Shown here in pieces: positions 1 to 12,500 of a DNA stretch of 64,000 nucleotides. The notes under the pieces were generated by a model, which searched no databases, was not told where the DNA came from, and worked only from the letters and a program-made list of their open reading frames with translations. The first letter of the stretch is position 1; each line of letters begins with the position of its first letter. Source of the DNA: Larimichthys crocea (lineage: Eukaryota > Chordata > Actinopteri > Sciaenidae); contig NW_020853564.1 of NCBI RefSeq assembly GCF_000972845.2, forward strand, positions 124,001-188,000. The letters run 5' to 3'. The position numbers and the translations under genes are program-made.

Positions 1-1425
1 CAAAGAAAGATGTGCTGGTAGGATTGAGGAGGTCTTCGAAGTATTCCCTCCACCGACCCAAGACGTCCCCAGTCGAGGTCAGCAGCACCCCGTCCCCACT
101 AAACACAGTGTTGACAGTGCACTGCTTCACCCGCCTGAGCCTCCGGATGGTGGTCCAGAACCTCCTCGAAGCCGTTCGAAAGTCGCTCTCCATGGCCTCA
201 CCGAACTCCTCCCACGCCCGAGTTTTTGCCTCCGCAACTGCAGAGGCCGCACTCTGCTTGGCACATCGATACCAGTCAGCTGCTTCCCACAGGCCAAAAA
301 GGTTCTGTAGGACTCTTTCTTCAGCTTGACGGCATCCGCCGCCGTGACAGGCACCGACCACCTTACGGCCACAGCTTCAGCCGCCTCGACAATGGAGGAA
401 CGGAACAAGGTCCACTCGTACTCAATGTCCCCCGCCCCGACATGAGTGAAGCTCTCCTGGAGGTGGGAGTTGAAACTCTTTCTGACAGGAGATTCAGCCA
501 GACGTTCCTAGCAAAGCCGCACAGAACGTTTGGGCCTGCCAGGTCTGACCGCCATCCTCCCCCACCATCGGAGCCAACTCACCGCCATTTGACAGCTCCG
601 CCCCTCTATTCACGCGAGTGTCCAAGACATGTGGCCGCAAATCCGATGACACGACCACAAAGTCGATCATCGAACTGCGGCCGAGGGCGTGGTGCCAAGT
701 GCACATATGGACACCCTTATGCTTGAACATGGTGTTCGTTATGGACAATCCATGACGAACACAGAAGTCCAATAACAGAACACCGCTCGGGTTCAGATCC
801 GGGGGGCCGTTCCTCCCAATCACGCCCCCCCAGGTCTCACTGTCGCTGCCCACGTGAGCATTGAAGTCCCCCAGGAGGACGAGGGAGTCCCCAGAGGGAG
901 CGCTCTCCAGCACCCCCTCTTAAGACTCCAAAAAGGGTGGGTACTCTGAACTGCCATTCAGTGCATAGACACAGACGACATTCAGGACCCGTCCCCCCAC
1001 CCGAAGGCGAAGGGAGGCTACCCTCTCGTCCATCTGGGGGTACCCCAACGTACAGGCGCCGAGCCGGGGGAAATTCCCACCCCCGCCCTGCGCCTCTCGC
1101 CGGGGGCAACTCCAGAGTGGTAGAGCGTCCAACCCCTCTCAAGGAAACTGGTTCCAGAGCCCACGCTGTGCGTCGAGGTGAGCCCCACTATATCTAGCTG
1201 GTACATCTCAACCTTGCGCACCAGCTCGGGCTCCTTCCCCACCAGAGAGGACGTCCATGTCCCAATGCCAGCTTCTGCAACAGGGCCTCTGACTGCCGCC
1301 CATCTCTCTCCGCACCTGCCGCCTGAGCCTTCCCATGGGCCCACCACCCATGGGAAGGCTTTTGGCAGTGGAAAGGGGGTTATCATGCCCTGCACACTTT
1401 GTGCACAACAACTGTGATGCACTGT
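1..1425 (-). pseudogene. Non-LTR retrotransposon (LINE) ORF2 remnant, endonuclease region
   Basis: Read on the minus strand, several frames together match an apurinic-type endonuclease of a common teleost LINE. Recognisable parts are GIGTWTSSLVGKEPELVRKV (about 1310-1250), [21 protein letters not shown] (catalytic DFNAH, about 870-815), [14 protein letters not shown] and [20 protein letters not shown] (about 670-605). The post-endonuclease spacer with DAVKLKKESYRTFLACGKQL follows (330-280). Stops and frame changes near 920, 1020 and 490 break it. The reverse transcriptase would lie beyond the left edge. The family clade is not certain. It cannot move on its own as seen. Confidence 0.88.
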
Positions 1426-1514
1426 GTTCTGAAACCTTTCTATCAGAATCAGCAGCTAAACTTTTTCTGTAATTTGAGCTACTAATATTACATATATAAT
1501 AACATATATTAAAT

Positions 1515-1765
1515 AGGGGGCATCACTGTGGCACAGTGGTTGCCCACAGCAAGAAGGTTTCAGGTTTGAACTTAAGCTGGGCCTTTCTGTGTGGAGTTTT
1601 GCATGTTCTCCCGTGTTTCCTCAGAGTACTCCGGCTTCCTCCCACAGTCAAAGACATGACCTTAACAGGTTAACTGATGACTCTACATTGTCTGTATGTG
1701 TGAATGGTTGTTTGTCTCCATGTGCCCTATGATGAGCTGGCAACTTGTCCACAGTGATAGCGGCT
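1515..1765 (+). repeat. tRNA-related SINE-like repeat (family A), copy 1
   Basis: The copy shows the family order: a head GGCATCACTGTGGCACAGTGG, a CAGCAAGAAGGTTTCAGGTT box, GGCCTTTCTGTGTGGAGTTT, and a CTTCCTCCCACAGTCAAAGA segment. Four more copies are at 13.2, 41.7, 54.2 and 57.2 kb, all in reverse orientation. Confidence 0.85.
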
Positions 1766-1870
1766 CTGCTTATCCAAAGCACCTTCCACTGTTTGTGCCA
1801 GTGTGAAGTGTTGATATGCAGGTCTTTTGCCACAAGATGGCAGCATTCTCAAACCTCACTGCACTCTGTA

Positions 1871-1872
<2 letters not shown>

Positions 1873-1920
<48 letters not shown>
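1873..1920. repeat. (AC)n microsatellite
   Basis: About 24 uninterrupted CA units. Confidence 0.98.
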
Positions 1921-1921
<1 letters not shown>

Positions 1922-2915
1922 CAAAGAAAACCCACATCCTGCAATGACATTTGACTGATGTTCAGTGGATGTTACACCATAATTATATTTTTGCCTATAT
2001 AATCCATCCAAACATGAGTAATGAATGTGTGAGTGCAGCTTTATGAAAGGGGTTCCCCGTTACGTACCCACCCTGTCAATCCTTTTAATTTTACACCCTG
2101 CTGTTGGAGTCAGACACTTGAAATCATATCAGTTTTATTTATGTTTACAGTCGTGCCTTAAGTGTCACTGTTGTAAATGTGACATATATTTAAATATTGC
2201 AGCAAAATGTTTACTCATGCAGAATAATTTGTGTGTATAAAGAGAGTGCTGTTTTGTTCAGAGGCCAGACAGCAGCAATACTGACCGGTTTAATGTCACA
2301 CAAACAGAATGAACCGTCTTATACTGTAACCACAATCTTTTCTGTCTGCACACAGACTCTTTCTATGTGTATGTGTGTGTATAAATAAGGGAAGAATAGT
2401 TGTATTCATGTTGAATATCTGACCCACATTACAGTCACTGTGCGGACACAGCATGACTGCAAGGAGGAGGGATGAAAACAGGGAGGAGGAGAGGAAAAAA
2501 CTACACTGAAGGCAACAGAGGTGCAGTCATCATTCTTTAATAAAATTAATTCTTAGCCAATCAGAACTTGTCATCATACTGTGCTGCCATGTCACAAACT
2601 TGATGTGATATTCAAAGCTGAAGCTGGACAGAGCTGGACTTTATGTTCTACACTGTTTTTCCTGCTGCACTTTGGTCTGCTGACTGTTGTGCAAACCGGA
2701 CAAGTGACTTCACAGCATCACATGGTTATCACAGAGAAAAGAGTTGTTCCCACACAAAGACTTCATTAGCTTGAATGTTAAGATTTGGGGCCTTAAAGTA
2801 GGATTTTTGTTTTTGTTTTTGTTAGGGTTGTTAGACAGGGCCTTTTAAGTGTTGTTTCTCCTTTACAGTAGGGAGGTGGGGGTGATGTGAGGTGATTGCA
2901 CTGCAGCAATGCACC

Positions 2916-3195
2916 TTTAAAGGTCCAGTGTGTAGAATTTTCTTGCATCTAGTGGTGTAATTTACTTTGTCTGTTCTGGGCTGCTGTAGAAACACGGTGT
3001 TTCAACATGGTGGCCTCCATGAAAGAGGACCCACTCTCACTGTGGATATAAAAGGAGAATTTGAAAGTAACAAAAGTTTAAAAATATTTTTATTTTCAGG
3101 TGATTATACATGCATGAACATAATTATGAATAGTATATCCCCACTGCCTTATTCTGAAAGTAAAGGCCTCAAATCTTACACACTGCACCTTTAAA
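2916..3195. mobile_element. MITE with TTTAAAGGTCCAGTGTGTAG terminal inverted repeats
   Basis: The left end TTTAAAGGTCCAGTGTGTAG is mirrored by the right end ACACACTGCACCTTTAAA, about 20 of 24 bases matching when inverted. The interior (GGGCTGCTGTAGAAACACGG, AACATGGTGGCCTCCATG, TTTTCAGGTGATTATACATG) matches a very common percomorph non-autonomous element. It contains no transposase. Confidence 0.85.
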
Positions 3196-3439
3196 CCCCT
3201 TCATTCTGGGACTTTTGATGATCCCAAGCAGATTCTCTTTCTCAATCTGTTGACTCTCAACTCAAAAGAAACTACACACATTGCTGAAATGTAGAGTGCA
3301 TTTATTCAAGTGCTTCTTAAGTACAGTTTTGAAGAAGGGGATTTACTCCTAATGGAGAAATTCTTTTTTTATTCAAGTCTTACATATAAAGGCCCAAAAT
3401 ACAACCGCACACACACAAAGTGCTACATGAAAATGTGGA

Positions 3440-3622
3440 GAGATGGTGGAGTGATGGGCAGCCCTGGGAGCAGTTAGGGGTTCTATGCCTTGCTCTAGAG
3501 AACCTCAGCAGTGCCTGGAAGGTAACCATACACCTCTCAGGCTGCCAGTCCACCCTCCATATGCTGGACTGGAACCAGTTTCCAAGTCAAGTCCCTACAG
3601 ACTGAGCTACTGCTGCCCTGAG
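3440..3622 (-). repeat. tRNA-derived SINE-like repeat
   Basis: On the minus strand it starts GGGCAGCAGTAGCTCAGTCT, an A-box-like tRNA head. A B-box-like GGTTCCAGTCC follows, then TATGGAGGGTGGACTGGCAG and a TGAGCAAGGC-type tail remnant (here AGAGCAAGGCA). The family is known in fish. Confidence 0.8.
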
Positions 3623-3639
3623 TTGAGTTGAATTCCTTA

Positions 3640-4480
3640 TATTTTTATTTCATGCAACTTTATACTCCACTACATTTCTCTGACAGCTAGAGGTGCATCG
3701 CAGATGAATATTGTACACACAACATGTATGGTAATCTCATACAGTAGTAGGAAAACTCTGAGATCTTTTACTCAAGTCAAAGTGCTAATAAAACAATTTG
3801 AAGATATGCTGTCCATCAATCCATCATTTGTAACCTCTGATCCTCTGTGTGGGATAGAGCCTATCCCACTGAAAGCACTAGAAGTAAAATGTGCAGAAAA
3901 GCGACCTCTGTCAGTGTTATAGTATTATCACATTTTTAATACTGATGCATTCATTCATAATCATTTCATTAAGCTAGTTTACACTACTTCTATGTACAGT
4001 CAGGTAGATTAAATGATAGTTCCTAAACTATAAACAGGCCCCACCTAGGGGTCAGAAAACAAACTGACAGGGTTGTAACAGAATTAATGTGGCAGAGAGG
4101 AAGAAAAAAATAATCTGCAACACAGATGTATTCCTCTTCTTCTTTTGTGTGTGTGTGTGTGTGTAAAATATTTACTTTCATCTTTGATATTTAAATGATG
4201 TTTGATGTTTAAAAAACAGACATTTCGATGGTAACAGTGTAGTATAGTTGTTCCAACCATAACTGCTTTTTAATAGGGGCCTATAGTATACAGTATATTT
4301 GTATTACAAGAGCCTCTAAAACATACAGAAGTACAGTACTGCCACTTACCACTAATCTTGTAAAATATGCTGCAGTGTTTAAGTTTCTCAACAGCTTTTT
4401 GCTCGAAATACCATTAAGTAGTAGAAGTCACCACATACTGTGTTCTAGAACTACCTTAAAGTACACAAAGTAGTAAAAGT
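3640..4480. repeat. Region with old TACTTTTACT-type repeat; otherwise no gene
   Basis: TATACTCCACTACATTTCTC and TGACAGCTAGAG (3660-3690) match the common fish repeat built of ACTTTTACTTAAGTA-like words. The copy is in opposite orientation to the one at 10.9 kb. The rest shows short AGTAGTAAAAGT-type words and a (GT)n run at 4147-4165, with no supported gene. Confidence 0.5.
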
Positions 4481-4732
4481 GATGATGGAATGATGGTACA
4501 GGTACATAAGGATGCTGTTCATATGTTAACACATTTTACTGAACACACTTGTGAATCCAACATCAAATATAATGTGTCATGTGCATTATTGTTACATAAC
4601 CTGCAGACAGTTTCATTTCAGCAGAAGTACTTAACATTTGACTTCCACAGAGCTGTCAGATATGTGTCAGATCAGCTGCCAGATAACTGTTGTGCAATAA
4701 GACATGACAAAAGGCGGTGCACTTCAATAACC

Positions 4733-4738
4733 TTTATT
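4733..4738 (-). terminator. ubl3: ubl3 poly(A) signal AATAAA
   Basis: AATAAA on the minus strand, about 1.8 kb past the stop. It is followed within 20-30 nt by a GT-rich stretch. No transcript data are available, so use is inferred. Confidence 0.6.
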
Positions 4739-5778
4739 TAGATTACAGATGTATTCCATTTTGAAGTTTGGAGGGGGGAGGGGAGCATTAGTGCTATTTA
4801 CAATTGGTTTGAAAACGTTTATCTCTGTACAGATTTGAACCCTGATCAATATAAACAATATTTTTTTTAAGACCTAGTGCTGTTATAAAGCGATTCTTTA
4901 AAGCAAAAAACCCACAAAGAAAAAAAAGGATTACATTAAATTATAAACAAATGAAAAATAAAATAATAAAAGAGCACAGAAGAAGAAAGAAAATAAAAAT
5001 ACAGTCTGTCGATGATTAGGGAGGTTCTGCTGCTGTTAAGCACAAGACATTGTCAGCGAGTGACTGTGACTGGCTAGAAGCTAACCGTATACACAATCAT
5101 AGACTAAACACCAATATACTGTATATCAACAAGATCTAGTCATCATGTTCTATATAAGATTCATATTAAATATATTCTACACGTTACCTTAGTTTGGAAC
5201 ATTACTTCCATTGGAAAAATATAAAATAAAACAATCAAACTTTTTATACATTTTTATTTATCTGATGAAGGAGCACATGCTTCAGTTGTGCAAAATGGAC
5301 TTTGTTAATGCAGAGAGAGAATTCAGGAGAGAAGCGAATTAAGACAAATAAGGAACATTATTCATTCTGAGTTAATTTCCCTGCTTGGACAGCAATTGTC
5401 AAGAGAGATCCTTCACAACACTGTTAAAAAAAAGGAGCACAATGAGCCTTATCCTCGGAGGAGAGGGGGGGTGGTGCGTCGGGGAGGGAAGAAAAACTGA
5501 CATGACGTTTTATTAATCACAACACTGGTCGGTCAGTAATATGCATGGACTGTCAAAACACAGTCACAAATGTCATGGAGAAACAAATAAGTGAAGCAAG
5601 ACCACCAACACTGGCTGTTTGTCTATTCGTTTGTTTGTTAGGCTTCGACTGGCTGAAAGATGACGACTGAACGAGCAGGATGTGTTTGGTCTGTACGGCG
5701 CTCTGCAGACAAAAATGGAATCATTTCTCTCTTGTGACCTTTAAGGGCACGCGCAGAGGAGGGCAGTAAAAAGGACAC

Positions 5779-5780
<2 letters not shown>

Positions 5781-5812
<32 letters not shown>
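5781..5812. repeat. (GT)n microsatellite in the ubl3 3' UTR
   Basis: A GT run, with shorter GT runs at 5820-5832, 5940-5956, 6119-6141 and 6383-6405, all within the inferred 3' UTR. Confidence 0.9.
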
Positions 5813-5813
<1 letters not shown>

Positions 5814-6522
5814 ATGTGTACGTGTGTGTGTGTCCTGGTTTGAGTTCTCTGATCAGGCACGTCTAAGCTTCGTCTGCTGCACCGAGGGAGATCACACAAG
5901 CACATATGGTTGGATGTGTATGGGGGGTGTCATAGTGTGCGTGTGTGTGTGTGTTGGTATGTTGGTGTGTTGTTAGTGGTTAAAATTCTCAGAGGTCTCA
6001 ATGACGAAACAAGGCCACACACAAACTCGGGCACTGCATTAATATGACAACCAGCTAGAATGAGGAACCAGAAAGATTTAGACTTTTAACTGACCGGCTG
6101 AGGGTGTGTCCGTGTATGTTTGTGTGTGTGTGTGTGTGTGTGGCAGGTTAAAAAAAAAGTGTGCATTAAGAAAAAAAGAAAAAAAAAACATTCAACATCC
6201 AATTCCTTCCTCTAATTTTCAGTTATGACAAATCAAGTACAACAAAGGACTCAACTCTGTTGTAAATCAATTTCCAGCTCCCAACTCTGGTCCTGGATCA
6301 GCCTGAGCCTGCTGCTTTATTACATATGTGTGAGTGTGTGAGAGAGGGGTAAAAAAAAAAAAAAAAGAAAAGAGAGATAAGTGTGTGTGTGTGTGTGTGT
6401 GTGTTTAAATGCATATCCGCATTGTGGGCAGGCTTCAGGACAGGGAACAAGCTCATTAGGGCCAGGATGTTGAGGGCGAGAACGGATGAGAAGGATGGTG
6501 CGCCAGCAGCGGTGGTGTGTAT

Positions 6523-6575
6523 TTACAGAATGACACAGCAGTTACTCTCCCCGGTCTTCTCTCTGTTCCTCTGAC
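6523..6575 (-). CDS. ubl3: ubl3 coding exon 5 with stop and CaaX box
   Basis: The acceptor is TTCACAG. The exon completes Gly, then encodes QRNREKTGESNCCVIL and TAA at 6525-6523. The C-terminal CVIL is a CaaX box; Leu at the last position favours geranylgeranylation. The Cys just before it is a likely palmitoylation site. Prenylation and CaaX processing are inferred from the family. Confidence 0.96.
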
Positions 6576-9500
6576 CTGTGAACACACACAAACGTCATCA
6601 TCAAGACAAACACTGATCCTACACAGTACCCAGCTAAACAGACTGTATGTGGTGCTGAAATGTGATTAAATTAACTCCATCTGAGGCACTGCATGAAATT
6701 TTTTTTTTAGATTCACCAGAAACAGTGTTGTAGTTCTTGTACTTGTAGAGATCAGTCTTGGTCTTAAGTCCTGTCTTGACTCGATCTCTCAATAACTAGG
6801 CCTTGGTCTTAAACTTGGTCTTGGTTCAGTTGGCCTCGACTACAACACTGGCTGGAAGGCAGCTGAGGCAGGACTGCCAAGATGACGGTCAGAGCCACCA
6901 CACTGAGTGTGACAACAACTCTTCAGACACCCTCCAGACAGTCAATGTCGCAGATACAAGGTCCATGTTTTATACTGTCTGTTTCTAAGAGCCTGTTTTA
7001 ACCATTTACTGTAACAGTTAGGTATACAAGCGAACATTTGACAGCTGACAAAACATGGCTCTATTAGTGGTGTGTGCACAATGTTGTGGGTATGTGCATA
7101 CACACTGAATTTTGTCGTAATGTTTTTGCAAAAGGCACAGTTTAAACTGAGTTGCTTATTTATTCCACTTTATGTTACATTGGGCTTATTATAGCCTGAA
7201 TGCCAGCAAATTGAAGATCATATAACTAGACAAACTAGAGCGCTTGGTGCGACCAGTGAAATTACTGTCCATCTGAACTCTGACTAGCCTGTCTCTGCAT
7301 ACAATCACCCTCTACAACACAGTCACAAAAAGGAGACCTGTCACCTAATATGATTCATGCTAGCTGTATATTCTACACAGTATGCTGCATATTGGGAATA
7401 GACTTAAGGGAGCCAATTATTTGCACCAGTGGCTGTTCCTAAAACAGAAGCCATGTGTAGAGATAAATAATGGCTGGGAGCAGAATGTTTAAAATTGTTC
7501 AGTGTGTGAAAGGCCTGCTGAAAGGAAAGAAGGGAGCCGGAGAGCTGGTTACCTTGGGAATTTGGCTCAGGCAAAGTCTCTCTGGCAACTAAATGCATCA
7601 CTGTGGTCTTCCCCAACGGCAGTTTGAGAGCTGGTGAAAGGCAGACAGAGGAGAGGTAAAGGTTATTCAATGAGCTACAGTATGCCTGTGTTTACAAAGT
7701 CATTGACCATCAGTATCACCTTCACAGTACAAATTATGCTACAGTGGAAAGAGTTGAGCAACACTGAAACTACAAAAGAGAGATAAGCTACATGCTACAT
7801 TTCAGCTGGTTCATTAATAATACACTTTGGTTGAAGGTGTCAAAAACACATGACTGTCACAGACTAATGATCTCTCACAGGTAAACCAACACCAAAACCA
7901 CACCGGGCACGCCTCCACCAGGAGCGTCTCAGAAGCATTTTGCCAGCCAGACTTTGTTAACTAGCTCTGCTATGTAGTTAAATTGTTTCCCTTTTAGTTA
8001 TTTTAATGATGGAATGTTTGTACAGGGTGTTTTATTTTGAAAATTGACCAGATTCTACACAGAGAATACGGCGAGGCCTGCTTCTGAAACACAACGCAGT
8101 GAACCAGTGGGGTTTGAAACACTGGCTAGAACGGCTGTGATTAGCTCCGGTTGTCATGGCGCACACTGAATGCATACTATCCGTGCCCAGTGGAATTTGG
8201 CCACAGGTCTAATGTTTCTAGTTGCTTTTGAAATCATTGATCTTTACGTCCTAATCGCCATATTGATACTGGAAAACTATCCTTGTCAATATTCTAATAC
8301 TGTTTTCAAACTACTAACTTTCACTATGTCTAAATTTCATCTTAACTCATTATCATGCCACAATGTCAGCTGAGCATGATGTTCACTGTGAGGGATTAAA
8401 GCTATATATCAGGTGATATTTACACCAACATGACTGGAAATCAATGGCTGCCCATTCCTGTTTTGGGGGTCATCTCATTGTTGTTACTGCTACTGCTACT
8501 TCACTGACCGGATCAGTATCCCAGAAGTTGAATTGACTTGATGTTATACTCTGAGTGTATAATAAGCAGCACTCATCCTTTGGTCATATTTGATGAAAAA
8601 AAACCTGTGTAGATTTTAAAGGCACATTAAGAACACACAATAAATTGTAGTTTATATCTGAGCTGTGATACTTGTCACACTGTTAGTGTTTATCAGTCAC
8701 TTTATGTTGCTCTCACACATGCGTGCAGTGTCCATGTTTGCGTTTCCAATCTACTGGAAGTTTTGGCTCAACCTCAAGAAGATTCTGCGTCAGCATACAA
8801 ACACGTTAAAACAACGATAAGGAATTATCAGATAGATGGCAGTAATGGGGTGAGTGTAAAAGGGTTAGGCACAGCCATAAGCACATTAACCACACAAACA
8901 CCAATCAAATCAAAATCGGGTTACAAAAAAAGCCTAAAAGCCAAGCAGAGGTAAAGTGGGCTGCCTGAAAATAAGACATGGTCTTCTACTCTTCACTTAT
9001 GGCGTTCATTTTCACACCTCCCCTCCCTTTCTGCCTCTTCACTATGCTGCTTGTGGTTCACTCTAACGCCAGTCTTGCCCCCTTCCTGACCAGTCTCTTT
9101 CCCCTCTTTTTTCTGGATTTCCTCTCTCCTCCCTCTCTCCGTCAAAGCAGGCTTGTCCGGAGCACTGAGGTACCTCTGTTCTGCGGCTCAGGAAAGGGAT
9201 GACAACAGCAAAGAACTTTCCAGCAACACACTGCTGTGATTTTGTGTGCATGTCTATGAGCACATAAGGTTGTTTTTTTTTGTAGTGGTGTACTTTCTGT
9301 GTTTTTCTCACCTCCTAGTGTTACGTTGCCGTGTAGAAAACGGCCCTGGTAGATCAGCCTCAGGATGTTAGGACTGCTGACCTGCTCTTCCTCCCAGTCT
9401 GAAAGGAGGAAAAAAAAGCAGAGACGGACGGAAAGTTCAACACAAAGATCAACATGGAGACAGAAAGATGACAAGCTTATCTCTTCTCTTTATCCTCTTA

Positions 9501-12500
9501 CAGTTTGTTCTCAGAATTATTCTCTTTGTCTGAGTTTCCACATCATTTGACATCTTTCCAATAAAACGTAACCATCGTCATGATTGCATAATCTATGAAC
9601 ATTTCCAAATAAGGATCCAGTTTAGACAGCAGAGCAGATACGATAGATATAGCTTTGAATTTCAGTTAGTTCCCCATTCTGCATCTATCTAATTTACTGT
9701 AAACAGTGCTGCGGGAAAAAAATAAAAAAAGAAATCAGTCATGGCATGGTGGGAAAAAAAAGACCACGACAACCGCACTGAAGATATTTTAAGACATTTA
9801 GGGCCTTTATTTCGGATCATTATATGCAGAATGTATAACGTGGGCTTTGCGGGATGCACTACAGAATGTGAGAAAGACTCGGAGCAAAAAGAACACGAGG
9901 TGTGGCTTGGGAAGAGCTGAAGACAAAAAGTGAAGGCATTAAATAAAGAGAGAAAACAGCGAGGGGAGGTGCACGGCAGCAGAGTCTGGCCACCAGATGT
10001 TTGTCTCCGGCTGAGCGGAGGGTGTTGGTGCTGACTGAGTGCCTGCTCAGGGTCTCACATGGTTCAGATCTGTTGTTTGGAAGGAACATGGGGTGCTTCC
10101 AAAACTGACAGAACAGAAAGAAAAAAAACTCCTCTTGTCACGAAGAATCTATCGGTATAATTTATACATGGCCACAGTGCATGCAATGTGGACTATATTC
10201 ACAGCACCGTGGGAAAAGGCTACACTCTGTGCAGATTTGAAGGTGCCGTGAGGTCGGCAGTATCAGATGAATTCTAACACTGGTGTAGCAGCAGTTGGGG
10301 AGTGGGTGTGTTTCAGAGAAGTGGCTATACTGCGATCCCGAATTCCTGTCTGCAATGATAATCAGGAGGAGCACATCCTCATTACCTTCCACCAAAGAGC
10401 AGCACATTCCCACAGAGCTTTGCAGACTTCATGTGAGTAATCAGCAGAGGGTGTGAATGATCTCAGCTCTCAGCAGAAGTCAGATCATCATTAGCAATAA
10501 GCATTAGCAGCTTAATTGTTAGCAATTATTGCTAATGCAAACACACTGCAGCTGTGCTCATGCAATGATGTGGCTGATTTGCAAAATAACACAACATGAT
10601 TTTATATTTCCTATATGCACATTGTGGGATTATTAAGAATACCCAAACGCTGCATAGCAACATCTGTGAAATGTTTACATTTAGCAGTTAATGTGAAGCA
10701 GACCGTGCACAGATCTCTCACCTAAAATCACTCCACTCCTCGTCCATGATGGAAGGATGAGTCACATTAAAGCTGCAATCATCAATGATGGACTGTAACT
10801 ATGTAATTACATGTAGTCCTGTACTTGCAATGCAACTTTGAGTTACTTGAGTATTGAAAAAATGAAAACGTCAGATGTTAGAAAAACTGTACAAAGCCAT
10901 TCTGCATCATGACTTCTTTACTTTGGATTCTTAAAGTACATGTTACTGTTAAGATTTTTACTTAAGTGGGATTTTGAATGCCGGACTTCTACTTGTAACG
11001 CAGTAGTTTTAATAATAATGCTACTTCGGTAAAACGTCCCAATCTGCCAGTGGCCTGAAGGTAGAGTGGGTTGTCCACTAATCAGAAGATCGGCGGTTCG
11101 ATCCCCTCCAGTTGGCATGTCGGACTGTCAGTATATGAATGTGTGTGAATGGTTAGCTCCTCAAACTGATGAGCAGTTGGCACCTTGCATGGCAGCCAAT
11201 GCCATCAGTGTATGAATGTGTGAATGAGATACGTATTGTAAAGTGCTTTGAGTGGTCGGAAGACTAGAATGATGTTATATAAGTACAGTCCATTTACCAT
11301 TCCTTCTTCTACCATTGGCTACTTTGAGGCCAATGGGGGTGGTCTGTTTTGGCAGTGCAAGCCGGGGGGTATCTGCCAATAAAACGCAGCAACTTGCAGT
11401 AGAGAAGTTTAGTCAGATCCAACTTTTGGAAAAACGCAGCCCGACATCACACTGCGGCCGCCACAGTCAGCCTGAAATGTCTCTGATACTCTACCTGTTG
11501 TGTTCTGGCTTTGTTTATTTCAACTGCCATCGCCAGTAACGCTCACTGGGATATCTAAATACTCACCCATCGGCCAGTTGTCATAGACGTGTTTAGCGAT
11601 ATCTGCTGCCGAGTCGTTGGGAGAAAAGAGGAATTCTTTTGTCTTCCCGCTGACTAAAATAAGCCGCAGGTTTATCTGCAACAGAAAAAAAACACAGCTA
11701 TGTTAGAACTGTGTTTGAGAAACATTATTGCATACATTAAATGGAACGTAACACAAACGGCTGTCCCATATGTCACATAAAGCACAGTCAAATCAGGAAA
11801 CACACAGGTTCAAGTAATTTAATAGGAAACAGGAGAAGGATATGAGGGCCCTGAGAAACATCCTTCCGCAGGATCAACTCCCATCTGTCTCTCCAACTTC
11901 CTCCTCTCTTTTTTCTCATTCCACTCGTTCTCTTTGTCTCTGGTTCTCAGTTCTGTCATTTTCCAGCAGTTTGTCACTTTCTCATCTCTCCACTCACAAG
12001 CCAGATGTTTTGCTCTGCTTTGTTCCTTTGTCTGGGCACGAAACCCAACATATACTTTATTACATGATATTCTTCATGGGACTAAAATACAAGTTCACTC
12101 TGCAAACTGCAAATTAGAGGCACTATGCAACATATATGGCATTTTTATGGTTTTTTTTTTCCTGAATGGGAGCGTGGTATTAAAACCCTCTGGCTTGTCA
12201 AATGTAAATTTAGATGAATGAATAAGACTGTGAGTATCAATGAGACTGCGTGTTTCAACACAACCAAACCTGCTTCTCACAGTGTTTAACAGCCCACAAC
12301 ACAGGAACAATTAGCGGGTTCTGGAACTAAAGGCTGTTAAAATGTTCTCCGAATAGCTCGTCTCAGTAGTCAGTGGTGACAGCCAAGTATAATAATAAAT
12401 GAATAATAGTGTGAGACTGTCCCCCTTTTCAGAGAGTCAGCTACTGAATTGTCTTTATGGGGTTTTTCTCACTGACAGTATAAAGAATGGACAGTGTAAG

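Larger units (their letters stand above)
4715..6522 (-). other. ubl3: ubl3 3' UTR (approximate end)
   Basis: The region follows the ubl3 stop codon. On the minus strand it ends in an AATAAA at 4738-4733 followed by GGTTATTGAAGTG, a plausible cleavage region. A Pumilio-type UGUAAAUA lies at 4802-4795. A second possible AATAAA at 5258-5253 could give a shorter form. It contains dinucleotide runs at 5781-5812, 6119-6141 and 6383-6405. The exact 3' end is inferred. Confidence 0.65.
6576..11566 (-). other. ubl3 introns 2-4 and intervening DNA
   Basis: Intron 4 is 6576-7552, intron 3 is 7631-9311 and intron 2 is 9399-11566. They hold a TIR-bearing MITE (6723-6850), a repeat shared with 28.9 kb (7969-8056), a TACTT-rich repeat and a SINE-like copy (10820-11300). 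No extra exon is needed or seen. Confidence 0.85.

Noticed and set aside
226..726. Plus-strand frame of 166 codons
   Set aside because: It is the complement of the LINE endonuclease region, which has the recognisable motifs on the minus strand.
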